Positions 1 to 9,071 of a stretch of 64,000 nt of DNA are shown here, one piece after another. A program made the translations under genes and the position numbers. The stretch comes from Pararhizobium sp. IMCC21322 (GTDB lineage Bacteria > Pseudomonadota > Alphaproteobacteria > Rhizobiales > GCA-2746425): the NCBI RefSeq assembly GCF_030758295.1, contig NZ_CP132335.1:1030412-1094411 (forward strand), read 5' to 3'. The notes under the pieces are model-generated. The model was not told the DNA's origin, did no database searches, and was given only the letters and a program-made list of their open reading frames with translations. Each line of letters starts with the position of its first letter. Positions within the stretch are counted from its first letter, which is position 1.

Positions 1-132
1 CCACGCGGCTGTTTTCGGATAGCCGGACACAGTCGTCAATTTGATTGTTTCTGCCGCAAAGCCGGGCGCTGTTGTCGCTGCCAGCATGAGTGCTGCCACG
101 GCTGTGCTGCCAGTAAAAATTGAATTTTTCAT
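1..132 (-). CDS. TRAP-type solute-binding protein, N-terminal fragment
   Basis: Reading the minus strand from the ATG at 132 gives MKNSIFTGSTAVAALML..., a signal peptide with a hydrophobic core and an AFA-like cleavage region (PGFAAET), followed by the first mature residues IKLTTVSGYPKTAAW. The rest lies left of the window. A strong ribosome binding site (GGGAGGT) sits just upstream of the ATG. The signal peptide and the AETIKL-type mature start resemble DctP-family periplasmic binding proteins of TRAP transporters, but 44 codons are too few for certainty. The gene diverges from an OsmC-IclR pair that may regulate or serve it. Another periplasmic binding protein family is possible. Confidence 0.55.
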   Translation of the reverse strand, partial: MKNSIFTGSTAVAALMLAATTAPGFAAETIKLTTVSGYPKTAAW

Positions 133-148
133 AGAGACCTCCCTAGTT

Positions 149-162
149 TCTAACGGATTAGA
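149..162. promoter_or_regulatory. Candidate operator palindrome TCTAA-CGGA-TTAGA
   Basis: A perfect 5-bp inverted repeat with a 4-bp centre lies in the divergent promoter region between the binding-protein gene (start 132) and the OsmC-IclR pair (start 278). The IclR regulator encoded by the second gene is the natural candidate ligand. The site is short, so chance is not excluded. Confidence 0.3.
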
Positions 163-277
163 TAATGACAAATTACTGAGTTGTGAATAAAATGCAAGTG
201 CAATATTGAACGCATTCACTTTTCGGCATCAGGTCTTGCCGCAAATGCGTGAGAGAAAAACAAGGGAAGTGCGCTGC

Positions 278-1504
278 ATGAAGAAATCCGAAAATGTAAT
301 CGAAACCTGTGGACTGCCGTTGGTGTTCCGGCTGGGACTGGCGGATGCCGCAATTGTGCCTGCAGCGATGCCACGCAGGGCAGAGGCAATACGTGTTTTT
401 GCCACGTCATTGTCGGGCTATCAGAAAGAAGCACTGGTTAAATCCGCACGCACTGGCATGACCTGGCGGCTGGTCAGTGATGAGGGGGAGAACCTCAATG
501 GTCACGATGCCGCGCCGCCGCCACTTGGCTTCTTCGCAGCCGGCCTTCTTGCCGGCTACATGGAAGAAATGACGGCGCTCGCCATCCGCCGGAATGTCAG
601 CATTCGGACCTTGAATCTGACGCTGGATAATTTTTATACAATGAAAGGCTCCATGCCACGGCGGACAATGGTGGGAGGCGCGCAATCTGTTGAACTGACT
701 GTGGCAATTGATTGCGATCTGACCGGTGCAGCGCTTCAGCAATTTCTGGCCGACGCGATCCATGCCGCGCCGCAAAACGGGTTTGTGCGCAAATCTCTCA
801 ACAGCATTTTTACGTTGACAAAAAATGGCCAGCGTCTGGCCCCGGCCCGTGTCGAGGAGATGGATGTGGAGCCGCCTGCCAACTCTTTTACAAATGATGC
901 GGCAAAGGATTTAGCACCCGGCACGGCTGTCAAAACCAACCCTGTTACCGGTCTGCTGCTGCAATCTGCCGGGATGTCTCCGCCCTCAAAGACCCATGTG
1001 GCCAAGGGCAGTGCCGAAAATTATTCAACGGCCAATCCGCCACCACGCCCTTTGCATGTGGCGGCAACGGCCACGTTACGGGACGATGGACTGAAGGAGG
1101 TTTTTCAGCAACTTCATTTCCCCCACAGCTCCCAATGGCGCTTTCTGTCCGAAGAAGCCCCGGTCAATGGCGGCATGGGGCGTGCGCCTGACGCCAATAC
1201 GCTAATTTCTGCGGGTATCGGCTTTTGCTTCATGACCCAATTGGGAATTCTGGCGGAAACATCGAAGCTGGATCTGCCGTCATATTCCATCTATCAGGAC
1301 ACGCATTTCAGCCTGGGCGGCGCATCGGGCGGGACGCAGACTGCAGGCGATGCAGACGCGGTTGAAACTCATCTTAGGCTGAGTACATCGGAGAGTGATC
1401 AACTTGCACAGGAAATGCTTGACCTTGCAGAACAGGCTTGCTTTCTTCACGCCTTGTGCAGCAAACCCCTTAAAACAAAGCTGAGAGTTCTTGAAATTCG
1501 ATAG
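278..1504 (+). CDS. Tandem OsmC-like domain protein
   Basis: 408 residues from the ATG at 278, chosen over an in-frame TTG at 206 because AGGGAAG lies at the right spacing before it. Two OsmC-fold halves are visible. The first (about residues 35-190) has the long-helix pattern PPLGFFAAGLLAGYM but lacks both cysteines expected at the OsmC peroxidatic and resolving positions. The second (about 280-408) keeps a cysteine in the central helix (GFCFMTQL, C317) and one in the second helix (EQACFLHALC, C388, with another at C394). OsmC proteins reduce organic hydroperoxides with paired cysteines, so only the C-terminal half looks catalytic. The stop abuts the IclR gene start, so the two are co-transcribed. 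Function inside a TRAP/IclR locus is unknown; a role in handling the imported substrate is inference. Confidence 0.7.
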   Translation: MKKSENVIETCGLPLVFRLGLADAAIVPAAMPRRAEAIRVFATSLSGYQKEALVKSARTGMTWRLVSDEGENLNGHDAAPPPLGFFAAGLLAGYMEEMTALAIRRNVSIRTLNLTLDNFYTMKGSMPRRTMVGGAQSVELTVAIDCDLTGAALQQFLADAIHAAPQNGFVRKSLNSIFTLTKNGQRLAPARVEEMDVEPPANSFTNDAAKDLAPGTAVKTNPVTGLLLQSAGMSPPSKTHVAKGSAENYSTANPPPRPLHVAATATLRDDGLKEVFQQLHFPHSSQWRFLSEEAPVNGGMGRAPDANTLISAGIGFCFMTQLGILAETSKLDLPSYSIYQDTHFSLGGASGGTQTAGDADAVETHLRLSTSESDQLAQEMLDLAEQACFLHALCSKPLKTKLRVLEIR

Positions 1505-2314
1505 ATGACCACACCGGAGACGAAAAACAAAAACCAACGGGGTATTTCGTCAATCGAGGTTGGCTTTGGAATTCTGAACGAATTTGCTGTTGACGGAAAG
1601 CCCATAAAGCTGCGTGATCTTGCCGAGCGAACAGGGATCGCCGCCGGTCAATTGCACCCCTATCTGGTCAGTTTTCGCAATGTGGGCATGATCGAAAAGA
1701 ACGATGATGGCCTCTATCAATTGGGGCCGCACGCCTTGCATCTGGGGTTGATGCGGTTGCGGATGCAAAATGCCCATCGCATGGCAATTTCGCGCGTCGC
1801 GGCTTTGTCAGAGCAATTAAGCCTGATGATCTCTGTTGCTGTGTGGGGCCCCCATGGGCCGACCATCACTTATATCCAGGAATATGCACGCTCGCTTCAC
1901 GTCAACATCCGGGTGGGTGGTGTTTACTCCCTGCCCATGACCGCCACCGGTCTCGTATTTTGCGCCTTCCTGCCAGAATCAAAAACCATCCGTCTTGTCG
2001 AAGCGGAATTTGCAGACAATGAAAGCAGGCGGCGGGATTTCTTCAAAATTGACAAGGCCGCTTTCAATGACAGTGTGGAACAGGCCAGGAAACGGGGCTT
2101 TGCTACAACGCAGGATATGCCAATTCCCGGCATCACTGCAGTCTCGGCGCCGGTATTTGATCATCTGGGAAAAATACAATTATGTGTCGCAGCCGTCGGG
2201 CCAAGTGATCTGATTGAGGTCGCACCAGGGACCCGGGTTGTGAGTCAGTTACTCGACTTCGCTGATAAATTGTCCCATGATCTGGGCTATCGACCCGAGC
2301 TTGCGGCGCGTTGA
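1505..2314 (+). CDS. IclR-family transcriptional regulator
   Basis: 269 residues. The N-terminal winged helix-turn-helix (about 13-75) contains the family pattern (IKLRDLAERTGI, then LHPYLVSFRNVGMIEKND). The C-terminal effector domain (about 90-260) includes SLPMTATGLVFCAFL, matching the ligand-binding fold of IclR proteins, and a late ITAVSAPVFD segment. The ATG follows the upstream OsmC stop codon directly (TAG then ATG), so translation is probably coupled. IclR proteins usually control adjacent catabolic or uptake genes. Here the natural target is the divergent binding-protein gene at the left edge and its own operon. Confidence 0.9.
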   Translation: MTTPETKNKNQRGISSIEVGFGILNEFAVDGKPIKLRDLAERTGIAAGQLHPYLVSFRNVGMIEKNDDGLYQLGPHALHLGLMRLRMQNAHRMAISRVAALSEQLSLMISVAVWGPHGPTITYIQEYARSLHVNIRVGGVYSLPMTATGLVFCAFLPESKTIRLVEAEFADNESRRRDFFKIDKAAFNDSVEQARKRGFATTQDMPIPGITAVSAPVFDHLGKIQLCVAAVGPSDLIEVAPGTRVVSQLLDFADKLSHDLGYRPELAAR

Positions 2315-2338
2315 GGTCTGATGCAAAGGAGTCCATCT

Positions 2339-3043
2339 GTGAAGACCCAGGCTAAAAAGAAGCCCGCGAAGTCCCCGAAAACTCAGAAAACTCAGAAGCG
2401 CTCGCGCCTGTCTGTGGCTGATCGTCAGGACATGTTTGACCGGTTTTCGCGAGCCAATCCGGAGCCGAAGGGTGAGCTGGATTATGTCAACGACTTTACG
2501 CTGCTGGTTGCTGTTGTGCTGTCGGCGCAGGCAACGGATGTCGGCGTAAATCGCGCAACCAAAGACCTGTTCAAGATCGCTGACACTCCCGCAAAGATGC
2601 TTTCCCTGGGTGAGGAGAAGGTGCGCGAGTACATCAAGACCATCGGTCTTTATCGCAACAAAGCCAAAAATGTGGTGGCGCTGTGTGAAAAGCTGATTGC
2701 GGAATTTGATGGCGCGGTACCCGCCAATCGGGATTTTCTGGAAACACTGCCTGGCGTTGGCCGAAAAACCGCGAATGTGGTCATGAACATTGCGTTTGGC
2801 GAACCCACCATCGCGGTTGATACGCATTTGTTCCGTGTCTCAAACCGCACTGGCCTGGCGCCGGGCAAAACGCCGCTGGATGTGGAATTGCTTTTGGAAA
2901 AGGCGATACCGAAAGAGCATCTACTACACGCCCATCACTGGCTCATCCTGCATGGCCGCTATATCTGCAAGGCGCGCAAGCCTGAGTGCGAAAAATGTCT
3001 GATCGCAGATTTATGCCGCTATGAAGGCAAGACAGTCGCCTGA
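2339..3043 (+). CDS. nth: Endonuclease III
   Basis: DNA glycosylase/AP lyase that removes oxidised pyrimidines in base excision repair. The helix-hairpin-helix LPGVGRKTANVV carries the catalytic lysine, and VDTHLFRV the catalytic aspartate. The C-terminal 4Fe-4S loop has the expected C-x6-C-x2-C-x5-C spacing (CKARKPECEKCLIADLC). I prefer the GTG at 2339 (MKTQAKKK...), which has AAAGGAG eight bases upstream; an ATG at 2321 in frame has no well-spaced site. The lysine-rich N-terminal tail is common in alphaproteobacterial Nth. The 3' end overlaps the convergent cysZ-like gene by 25 bases. Confidence 0.96.
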   Translation: MKTQAKKKPAKSPKTQKTQKRSRLSVADRQDMFDRFSRANPEPKGELDYVNDFTLLVAVVLSAQATDVGVNRATKDLFKIADTPAKMLSLGEEKVREYIKTIGLYRNKAKNVVALCEKLIAEFDGAVPANRDFLETLPGVGRKTANVVMNIAFGEPTIAVDTHLFRVSNRTGLAPGKTPLDVELLLEKAIPKEHLLHAHHWLILHGRYICKARKPECEKCLIADLCRYEGKTVA

Positions 3044-3705
3044 TCTTTTCCATCCAGCCGTTTGAACACATGCACCATAAAGGCGGTTGCAAATAGGGGA
3101 GTCAAAAGGTTGAGAATGGGAATGGCCAGAAGCCCGGCAATCATGAGACCTGCAAACAGAATTGTCGTGGAATGGCGAGCGCGCAAGGCGCTGGCGTCAG
3201 CCTCGGAATAGAACCGCATGGCAACAAACTGAAAATACTCGCGGCCAAGCAGATAGCCATTGGCCAGGAAGAAGATAATCAGATTGATGCCGGGAACCAA
3301 CAGCAGAAACAGTGCTACCAGATTCACGCCGACCACCAGCAATAGAAACCGGGCAGAGAGCACGAGCGAGCGGCCAAGCGGCATCGGCGCGCCTGGCTCA
3401 TCCTGTGCATAGTCACGCTCCTCGACAACTTCGGAAATCTCATCCAGAAACAGTCCGGCAAACACGCTCATAACAGGGGCAATCAGGAAACCGGCCCCGA
3501 TCAGCAGGCCAAAACCGGTCAGAAATGCAATGGCAGTATCCACCCATGGTGAACTGACGGCAATAAATAAATCCGCCAGATTTTGCAGCAGCATCACCAA
3601 TGCGATCAGCAAGAGGATGGTCAGTCCCATGGATTTCCAGAATACCCCCCGGAAGCGGGGAGAGAGAATTTGCGAGAAAGCGCGGCTGGCGGCGGAAAAA
3701 AGCAT
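3019..3705 (-). CDS. CysZ-like EI24-family membrane protein
   Basis: 228 residues from the ATG at 3705 (MLFSAASRAFSQIL); a longer frame upstream has no good start. Four to five hydrophobic segments are visible: GLTILLLIALVMLLQNL, the FLTGFGLLIGAGFLIAP region, SARFLLLVVGVNLVALFLLL, and a late hairpin GLMIAGLLAIPILNLL. The PGINLIIFFLANGYLLGREYF stretch, with its R-E-Y-F, is a hallmark of the EI24/CysZ family. CysZ in Escherichia coli takes up sulfate; alphaproteobacterial homologues are assigned only by family, so the substrate is unproven. The gene is convergent with nth and divergent from the adenosine-kinase-like gene. Confidence 0.82.
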   Translation of the reverse strand: MLFSAASRAFSQILSPRFRGVFWKSMGLTILLLIALVMLLQNLADLFIAVSSPWVDTAIAFLTGFGLLIGAGFLIAPVMSVFAGLFLDEISEVVEERDYAQDEPGAPMPLGRSLVLSARFLLLVVGVNLVALFLLLVPGINLIIFFLANGYLLGREYFQFVAMRFYSEADASALRARHSTTILFAGLMIAGLLAIPILNLLTPLFATAFMVHVFKRLDGKDQATVLPS

Positions 3706-3830
3706 AAGATTTTGGCGTTCCGTTGGTGGCAATGGCTGGTGTTTGGAGCATTTCCTGCTACATACGGGCAGGACATAGGCATCCCTTGTCCAGTTCACAA
3801 ATCAAAATCGCCATAATACCGGACCTTCTT

Positions 3831-4844
3831 ATGACCGACCGTTTTGACCACCATGTGCTCGGCATCGGCAATGCCATTGTTGATGTGCTGTCTCTGGCCG
3901 AAGATGACTTTCTGCTGCGAGAAGGTCTCGCCAAGGGAAGTATGAACCTTATCGACACCGCTCGGGCAGAAGAATTATATGCCCTGATGGGGGCGGCAAC
4001 CGAAGCATCCGGCGGCTCAGCAGGCAACACCGTTGCAGCAATTGGCAGTCTGGGCGGCAAGGGTGTGTTTTTCGGCAAGGTCTGTGATGATACGCTGGGC
4101 CAGTTTTACCGCCATGACATGCGTGCCCTTGGCATGACATTCGACACAGAACCGCTACCAAATGGCGGCACGCCTACGGCACGGTCGATGATTCTGATCA
4201 CGCCTGATGGTGAGCGCACCATGAATACGTTTCTGGGTGCCTGTGTGGAACTGGGTCCGGACGATATTGACGAACAGATTGTCGCAAACAGCGCCATTGC
4301 GTATTTCGAAGGTTATCTCTGGGACCCGCCCATGGCGAAAGATGCGTTCCGCAAGGCAGCAGATATTTCTCACGCACATGGCCGCAAAGTATCCATCACC
4401 CTGTCGGATTCCTTTTGTGTGGATCGCTGGCGCGAGGAATTCCTTGGGCTGATCAGGGATGGAACAGTTGATATTCTACTGGCCAATGAAGCCGAGATCA
4501 AAGCGCTCTATCAGACATCAGATCTGGACACGGCGCTGAAGCTTATTCAGACAGATTGCCCTCTTGCCGCAGTAACCCATGGCGAGCAGGGCTGCTTTGT
4601 TATCAGTTCTGATGACCTTGGCGGCATTGTATCGGTTCCGACCACTCTTGTAGAGCGTCTGATCGACACCACAGGCGCTGGAGACATGTTCGCCGCAGGC
4701 TTTCTTTATGGCCATGCGTTGGGCCTGCCCAATGAGACAGCAGCATCCATTGGCAATCTGGCAGCCGGTGAGGTGCTGGGCCATATTGGCCCGAGACCGC
4801 AACGCAATCTCTACCAGTTGGCTCAGCAGGCGGGTCTCCTATAG
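3831..4844 (+). CDS. PfkB-family kinase, adenosine kinase-like
   Basis: 337 residues from the ATG at 3831; the longer frame to the left has no domain content. It is a ribokinase-fold sugar/nucleoside kinase. The N-terminal GIGNAIVDVL and the glycine pair in ASGGSAGNTVAAIGSLGG are substrate-site motifs. The C-terminal DTTGAGDMFAAGFLYG is PfkB signature 2 and holds the catalytic aspartate. Adenosine kinase homologues in Rhizobiales look like this and sit by nth, so phosphorylation of adenosine to AMP is likely, but other nucleosides or sugars are possible. It converges on dut with an 8-base gap. Confidence 0.85.
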   Translation: MTDRFDHHVLGIGNAIVDVLSLAEDDFLLREGLAKGSMNLIDTARAEELYALMGAATEASGGSAGNTVAAIGSLGGKGVFFGKVCDDTLGQFYRHDMRALGMTFDTEPLPNGGTPTARSMILITPDGERTMNTFLGACVELGPDDIDEQIVANSAIAYFEGYLWDPPMAKDAFRKAADISHAHGRKVSITLSDSFCVDRWREEFLGLIRDGTVDILLANEAEIKALYQTSDLDTALKLIQTDCPLAAVTHGEQGCFVISSDDLGGIVSVPTTLVERLIDTTGAGDMFAAGFLYGHALGLPNETAASIGNLAAGEVLGHIGPRPQRNLYQLAQQAGLL

Positions 4845-4852
4845 GAGAGTTT

Positions 4853-5305
4853 TTATAGCCCTGTGCTGCCGAAACCACCTGAGCCGCGCTGGGTCTCATC
4901 CAGCGTGGTCACACTCACAAAGTCTGCCTGCTCAGCCGGTGCAACCACCATTTGCGCAATGCGCATGCCGCGGCTGATCTCAAATGGTTCCCGACCGTGA
5001 TTGATCAGCAGCACATGTATTTCACCGCGATAATCGGCGTCTATCGTTCCAGGTGCGTTCAGAACCGTGACCATGTGTTTGGCAGCCAGACCCGACCTTG
5101 GCCGCACTTGCGCTTCAAAGCCGGCAGGCAATGCAATGGCAATGCCGGTGGGTATGCTGGCCGCCGCCCCCGGTTCCAGAACCAACAGGGCGTCCTCCGG
5201 CGCTGCACATAACAGATCAACGCCCGCTGCCTGCGGGCTTTGATAAGACGGCAACGGCAACTCCGCCCCATGTGGCAGACGCATGATGTTAACCTGAACG
5301 CTCAT
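4853..5305 (-). CDS. dut: dUTP pyrophosphatase
   Basis: 150 residues, the usual length for trimeric dUTPase. It hydrolyses dUTP to dUMP, keeping uracil out of DNA and supplying dTMP synthesis. Conserved motifs appear in order: [30 protein letters not shown] (with the catalytic aspartate region), RIAQMVVAP and the C-terminal [10 protein letters not shown] lid. It is the last gene of a minus-strand run ubiE-ubiB-coaBC-dut; the coaBC stop is 27 bases upstream of its ATG. dut next to coaBC (dfp) is a widespread bacterial arrangement. Confidence 0.97.
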   Translation of the reverse strand: MSVQVNIMRLPHGAELPLPSYQSPQAAGVDLLCAAPEDALLVLEPGAAASIPTGIAIALPAGFEAQVRPRSGLAAKHMVTVLNAPGTIDADYRGEIHVLLINHGREPFEISRGMRIAQMVVAPAEQADFVSVTTLDETQRGSGGFGSTGL

Positions 5306-5332
5306 CGATAAAATACCTTGTTGAAAATACTT

Positions 5333-6535
5333 CTATTGAAAGTGCTGAATAATCTCTGACACAAGCCGGTTAGCTACAGCCTGTTTATCCGCCTTTGGCC
5401 AGGCATCAATCCCTTGATCGCGTATCAGATGCACGCTGTTGGTATCACCGCCCATAACGCCCTCCTGTGACACATCATTGGCCACAAGCCAGTCGCAGCC
5501 CTTGCGCAGTCGCTTGGCGGTTGCATGCTCGATCAGATGATCCGTCTCGGCGGCAAAGCCAATCACCAGAGCAGGGCGGGGATCAGCCTCGCGGGCAACA
5601 TGGTGCAGAATATCCGGGTTTTCGGTCAGTTCCAGCACGGGTGGTGTGCCGCTGCCATCTTTCTTTTGCTTTTGATCAGCCGCACTTGCTGTCCGCCAAT
5701 CGGCAACAGCTGCACACATGATAGCAATATCAGCGGGCAAGGCATCGACAACAGCCTGCTTCATCTGGCGGGCTGTCTCGACAGCCACCACTTCAACGCC
5801 TTCTGGCGCATTGAGATGAACCGGCCCTGTTACAAGCGTTACCTCTGCTCCGGCAGCATGTGCCGCTGCGGCAATGGCATAGCCCTGTTTGCCCGATGAC
5901 CGGTTGGCGATATAGCGCACCGGGTCAATCGGTTCATGGGTCGGCCCGGCGGTAATGAGGACGTGTTTTCCAGACAGCAGGCCATGCTGTGATGGTCTCA
6001 AAAGTCCGTCAACAGCATCCAGAATGGCGGCAGGCTCTGCCATGCGCCCGGTTCCGGCCTCGTTGGCTTCTGCCATTTCACCGGACGTTGGTCCTACAAA
6101 ATGCACACCATCTTCGGCCAGTTGCGCGCGGTTGCGTTTTGCCGCTGGATGATCCCACATTTTCGGATTCATGCCGGGCGCAATCAACACTGGTCTGTCA
6201 TTCGCCAGAAGGGTGGCAGTAGCCAGGTCATCTGCCAGACCATGGGCCATCTTCGCCATCAGATCAGCTGTTGCTGGTGCAATCACCACAATATCGGCCT
6301 GCCGCGACAGGCGAATGTGACCCACATCCATTTCTTCATGGGGATCAAACAGATTGGCGTAAAGCTTGCCTTTGGCGAGGGTGGAGACGCTGAGCGGCGT
6401 TACAAATTGTTCTGCAGCTTTTGTCATGATCACCGTCACTTCGTAGCCACGATCCTGCGCCCGCCGGATCAGTTCCAGCGCCTTGTAGGCGGCGATGCCA
6501 CCTCCGATGATGAGCAGAATTTTATGTTTTGTCAT
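5333..6535 (-). CDS. coaBC: Bifunctional phosphopantothenoylcysteine decarboxylase / synthase
   Basis: 400 residues. The N-terminal flavoprotein half (CoaC, 1-180) has GGGIAAYKA, the catalytic histidine in VGHIRLSR (H73) and the APGMNPKMW motif. The C-terminal half (CoaB, about 190-400) has LITAGPTHEPIDPVRYIANRS, CAAVADWR and the KKDGSG lysines. Together they add cysteine to 4'-phosphopantothenate and decarboxylate the product for CoA synthesis. Oddity: the substrate clamp reads GEMAEANEAGTGRM (about 152-165), with no cysteine where the E. coli enzyme has its essential ACGD-type cysteine. I am not certain how common this variant is in alphaproteobacteria. Confidence 0.95.
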   Translation of the reverse strand: MTKHKILLIIGGGIAAYKALELIRRAQDRGYEVTVIMTKAAEQFVTPLSVSTLAKGKLYANLFDPHEEMDVGHIRLSRQADIVVIAPATADLMAKMAHGLADDLATATLLANDRPVLIAPGMNPKMWDHPAAKRNRAQLAEDGVHFVGPTSGEMAEANEAGTGRMAEPAAILDAVDGLLRPSQHGLLSGKHVLITAGPTHEPIDPVRYIANRSSGKQGYAIAAAAHAAGAEVTLVTGPVHLNAPEGVEVVAVETARQMKQAVVDALPADIAIMCAAVADWRTASAADQKQKKDGSGTPPVLELTENPDILHHVAREADPRPALVIGFAAETDHLIEHATAKRLRKGCDWLVANDVSQEGVMGGDTNSVHLIRDQGIDAWPKADKQAVANRLVSEIIQHFQ

Positions 6536-6572
6536 GACGCGAAGCTTGGTTTTCCGGTGGAGTTTCAGTCAA

Positions 6573-8150
6573 TCAGAACACATAGGCCAGTGCAACAGCG
6601 GCAGCCGACAGCGCCATTACAACAAGCGCAATCCGCGAGGTGCGGTTTTCGCGTGCCTGATAATGTGCCAGTCGCGCAAGGCTTGCATCATCAAGCCGCA
6701 ATCCGGCCAGAGACATGTCATCCAGAGCTTGTGAGGCATGGGCGGCCCGATCTGCCAATTGTGGTAGCTCATTCAGCAATCGGCCAATGGAAGATAGGCT
6801 GCTGGCCGCCTGCTCCAGCTTGGCACCCGGTCCCAGATTGTCAGTCAGCCAGTCCCGCAGCACGGGTTCAGCGGCGCTCCACATGTCAAAATTGCTGTCC
6901 AGCGAGCGCGATACCCCTTCGACCACAACCATGGTTTTCTGCAGCATCAGCAATTCGGTGCGCGTCTCCATGTCAAATAATTCGGTGATTTCAAACAACA
7001 GACCCAGCAGCTTGGCCATGGAAATATCCTGAGCGGACTGGCCATGGATCGGCTCGCCGACAGCGCGCAGGGCCTGGGCAAAATCCGCAACCGATTGGGT
7101 GGCAGGCACATAACCGGCTTCAAAATGCACTTCTGCAATGCGCAGATAATCCCGTTTGATAAAGCCATAGAGAATCTCGGCAAGGAATTTGCGCTCCTTG
7201 GGTCCGATACGCCCCATAATCCCGAAATCAATCGCAACGATACGGCTTTGCGCATCAACGAACATGTTGCCCTGATGCATATCTGCATGGAAGAAGCCGT
7301 GATTCAACGCATGGCGCAGAAAGATCTGGATGAGATTTTTCGCCAGCGCGGATTTGTCGTGACCTGCTTTTTCCAGCCCGTCCAGATCTGCCATTTTCAG
7401 ACCGTCAATCCAGTCAATCGTCAGCACATCGCGCCCGGTCCGGTCCCAGTCAATGGACGGAACGACGAACAAGGGATCATCCTTCGCTATTTCGGCCATT
7501 TCCGACAGGGCAGCGGCCTCGATGCGCAAATCCATTTCCATGGTCACACTGCGCGCCAGCGTATCAACCACGGCAACCGGACGCAGACGTCTGGTGGATG
7601 GATCAAGTGTCTGCACCAGTCGTGCTGCTGCATAAAAGCTTTCCAGATCCTTCTGGAAACGCACGCGCACATCGGGGCGCAGCACTTTTACGGCAACTGC
7701 CTTTTCGGTGTCAGCATCGACAATGGTTGCTCTGTGCACTTGCGCAATGGAAGCCGCTGCGACCGGTGCACTGAAGGTGCTGTAAAGCACATCTATCGTG
7801 CGGTTCAGATTGGAGGAAATGATCTGACGTGCTGTCGCGTCGGGGAAGGGTGGCACATCATCGCGCAATTTGCCTAGACCTTCGGAAATATCGGGACCGA
7901 CAATATCCGGCCTGGTGGCCAGAAACTGGCCGAGCTTGATATAGGATGGGCCAAGCCGGTTTAATGCAGCGTTCAGCCGGTCGCCCTTGCTTTTATTATC
8001 AATATTCTTTTGGGCAATACGGTCCGCACACCACAGACCAAAGCGCACGGCAAGCGGCGCATCGTCTCGCGGCAGCAGGCTGAACACGCCTTCACGCGCC
8101 AACACAAAGCCAGCTTTTACAAGGCGCAGATAGGCAAGGGGTGCTGACAC
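6573..8150 (-). CDS. ubiB: Ubiquinone biosynthesis accessory kinase-like protein UbiB
   Basis: 525 residues starting at a GTG (8150). This is the ABC1/ADCK/UbiB atypical kinase family needed for ubiquinone synthesis. Visible motifs are the KxGQ signature LGPSYIKLGQFLATRPD, the alanine-rich loop SIAQVHRA, the invariant lysine in VAVKVLRPDV, the HADMHQGNMFV catalytic loop and the IDFGIMGR DFG-equivalent. Two hydrophobic stretches close the protein (IALVVMALSAAAVALAYVF), typical of UbiB membrane anchoring. It lies 12 bases after ubiE in the same operon. Confidence 0.97.
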   Translation of the reverse strand: MSAPLAYLRLVKAGFVLAREGVFSLLPRDDAPLAVRFGLWCADRIAQKNIDNKSKGDRLNAALNRLGPSYIKLGQFLATRPDIVGPDISEGLGKLRDDVPPFPDATARQIISSNLNRTIDVLYSTFSAPVAAASIAQVHRATIVDADTEKAVAVKVLRPDVRVRFQKDLESFYAAARLVQTLDPSTRRLRPVAVVDTLARSVTMEMDLRIEAAALSEMAEIAKDDPLFVVPSIDWDRTGRDVLTIDWIDGLKMADLDGLEKAGHDKSALAKNLIQIFLRHALNHGFFHADMHQGNMFVDAQSRIVAIDFGIMGRIGPKERKFLAEILYGFIKRDYLRIAEVHFEAGYVPATQSVADFAQALRAVGEPIHGQSAQDISMAKLLGLLFEITELFDMETRTELLMLQKTMVVVEGVSRSLDSNFDMWSAAEPVLRDWLTDNLGPGAKLEQAASSLSSIGRLLNELPQLADRAAHASQALDDMSLAGLRLDDASLARLAHYQARENRTSRIALVVMALSAAAVALAYVF

Positions 8151-8162
8151 AGACTGCAGGTC

Positions 8163-8972
8163 CTACAATTTCCAACCGGAATGAATAGCAGCGACGCCAC
8201 CGGTCAGATTGCGATGGGTCACTCTGGAAAAACCCTCATCGGCAATGATCTGCTCAAAGCGTGCCTGATTGGGGAATTTCCGAATGGATTCCACCAGATA
8301 CTGATAGCTGTCCCGATCATTGGCCACCAACTGGCCCATCAGCGGAATGGCGTTGAAGGAATAGGTATCATACACCTTGTCCATTACGGGAATATCGACC
8401 TTTGAAAACTCCAGACAGAGGAAGCGTCCGCCGTGTTTCAGCACCCGATGCGCCTCTTTCACCGCCTGTGCTAAACGGGGCACATTACGAATGCCAAAGG
8501 CGATGGTGTAGGCGTCGAAGGATTTGTCTGCAAACGGCAATTCCTCGGCATTGCCTTCCACAAAATCGACCTGATCCGCCAGCTTTTCCTTGATCGCACG
8601 GTCTTCGCCAACACCCAGCATGGACGTGTTGATATCGCAAACGGTGATCCGCGCTTCAGCGCCTGCGCGCCGCGCAATCCGGAAGGCAACATCGCCCGTG
8701 CCGCCTGCCACATCCAGCACCCGGTAGGGCCGCGTTTTGGGCGGTGCCAGCATGGAAATCATGGCATCTTTCCACACCCGGTGCAGACCGGCTGACATGA
8801 AGTCATTCATCAGATCATAGCGTGAAGCAACCTTGTGAAACACATCATTCACGCGCTCCTGCTTGTACCCGCGCGCGACAGCTTCATAGCCGAAGGACGT
8901 TTCCATTCCGGCAGGATCAACTACGGTCTCAGGCGGTTCTGGCGATTCTGGCGATTTCGCATATATTGGCAT
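8163..8972 (-). CDS. ubiE: Ubiquinone/menaquinone C-methyltransferase UbiE
   Basis: 269 residues. SAM-dependent C-methylation step of ubiquinone biosynthesis. The family N-terminal block [25 protein letters not shown] is followed by SAM motif I ([18 protein letters not shown]), the [12 protein letters not shown] post-I block and [15 protein letters not shown]. The ATG at 8972 has only a weak ribosome site; an internal ATG (METSFGYE) 22 codons later is an alternative. It leads the minus-strand operon with ubiB, coaBC and dut and diverges from mutM across 99 bases that must hold both promoters. Confidence 0.96.
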   Translation of the reverse strand: MPIYAKSPESPEPPETVVDPAGMETSFGYEAVARGYKQERVNDVFHKVASRYDLMNDFMSAGLHRVWKDAMISMLAPPKTRPYRVLDVAGGTGDVAFRIARRAGAEARITVCDINTSMLGVGEDRAIKEKLADQVDFVEGNAEELPFADKSFDAYTIAFGIRNVPRLAQAVKEAHRVLKHGGRFLCLEFSKVDIPVMDKVYDTYSFNAIPLMGQLVANDRDSYQYLVESIRKFPNQARFEQIIADEGFSRVTHRNLTGGVAAIHSGWKL

Positions 8973-9071
8973 GATAGGCCTGTTTCATGTCTGTGTATTC
9001 ATCACAAGGTTCATATATAGCAAAATTAACGCACCACCATGCAAAACTGACAACAAACTTAAGGGGACATC

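Noticed and set aside
6101-6988. 295-codon open frame on the plus strand across coaBC and ubiB
   Set aside because: Antisense to two conserved genes; no family similarity and no ribosome site.
7044-7877. 277-codon open frame on the plus strand
   Set aside because: Complete shadow of ubiB.
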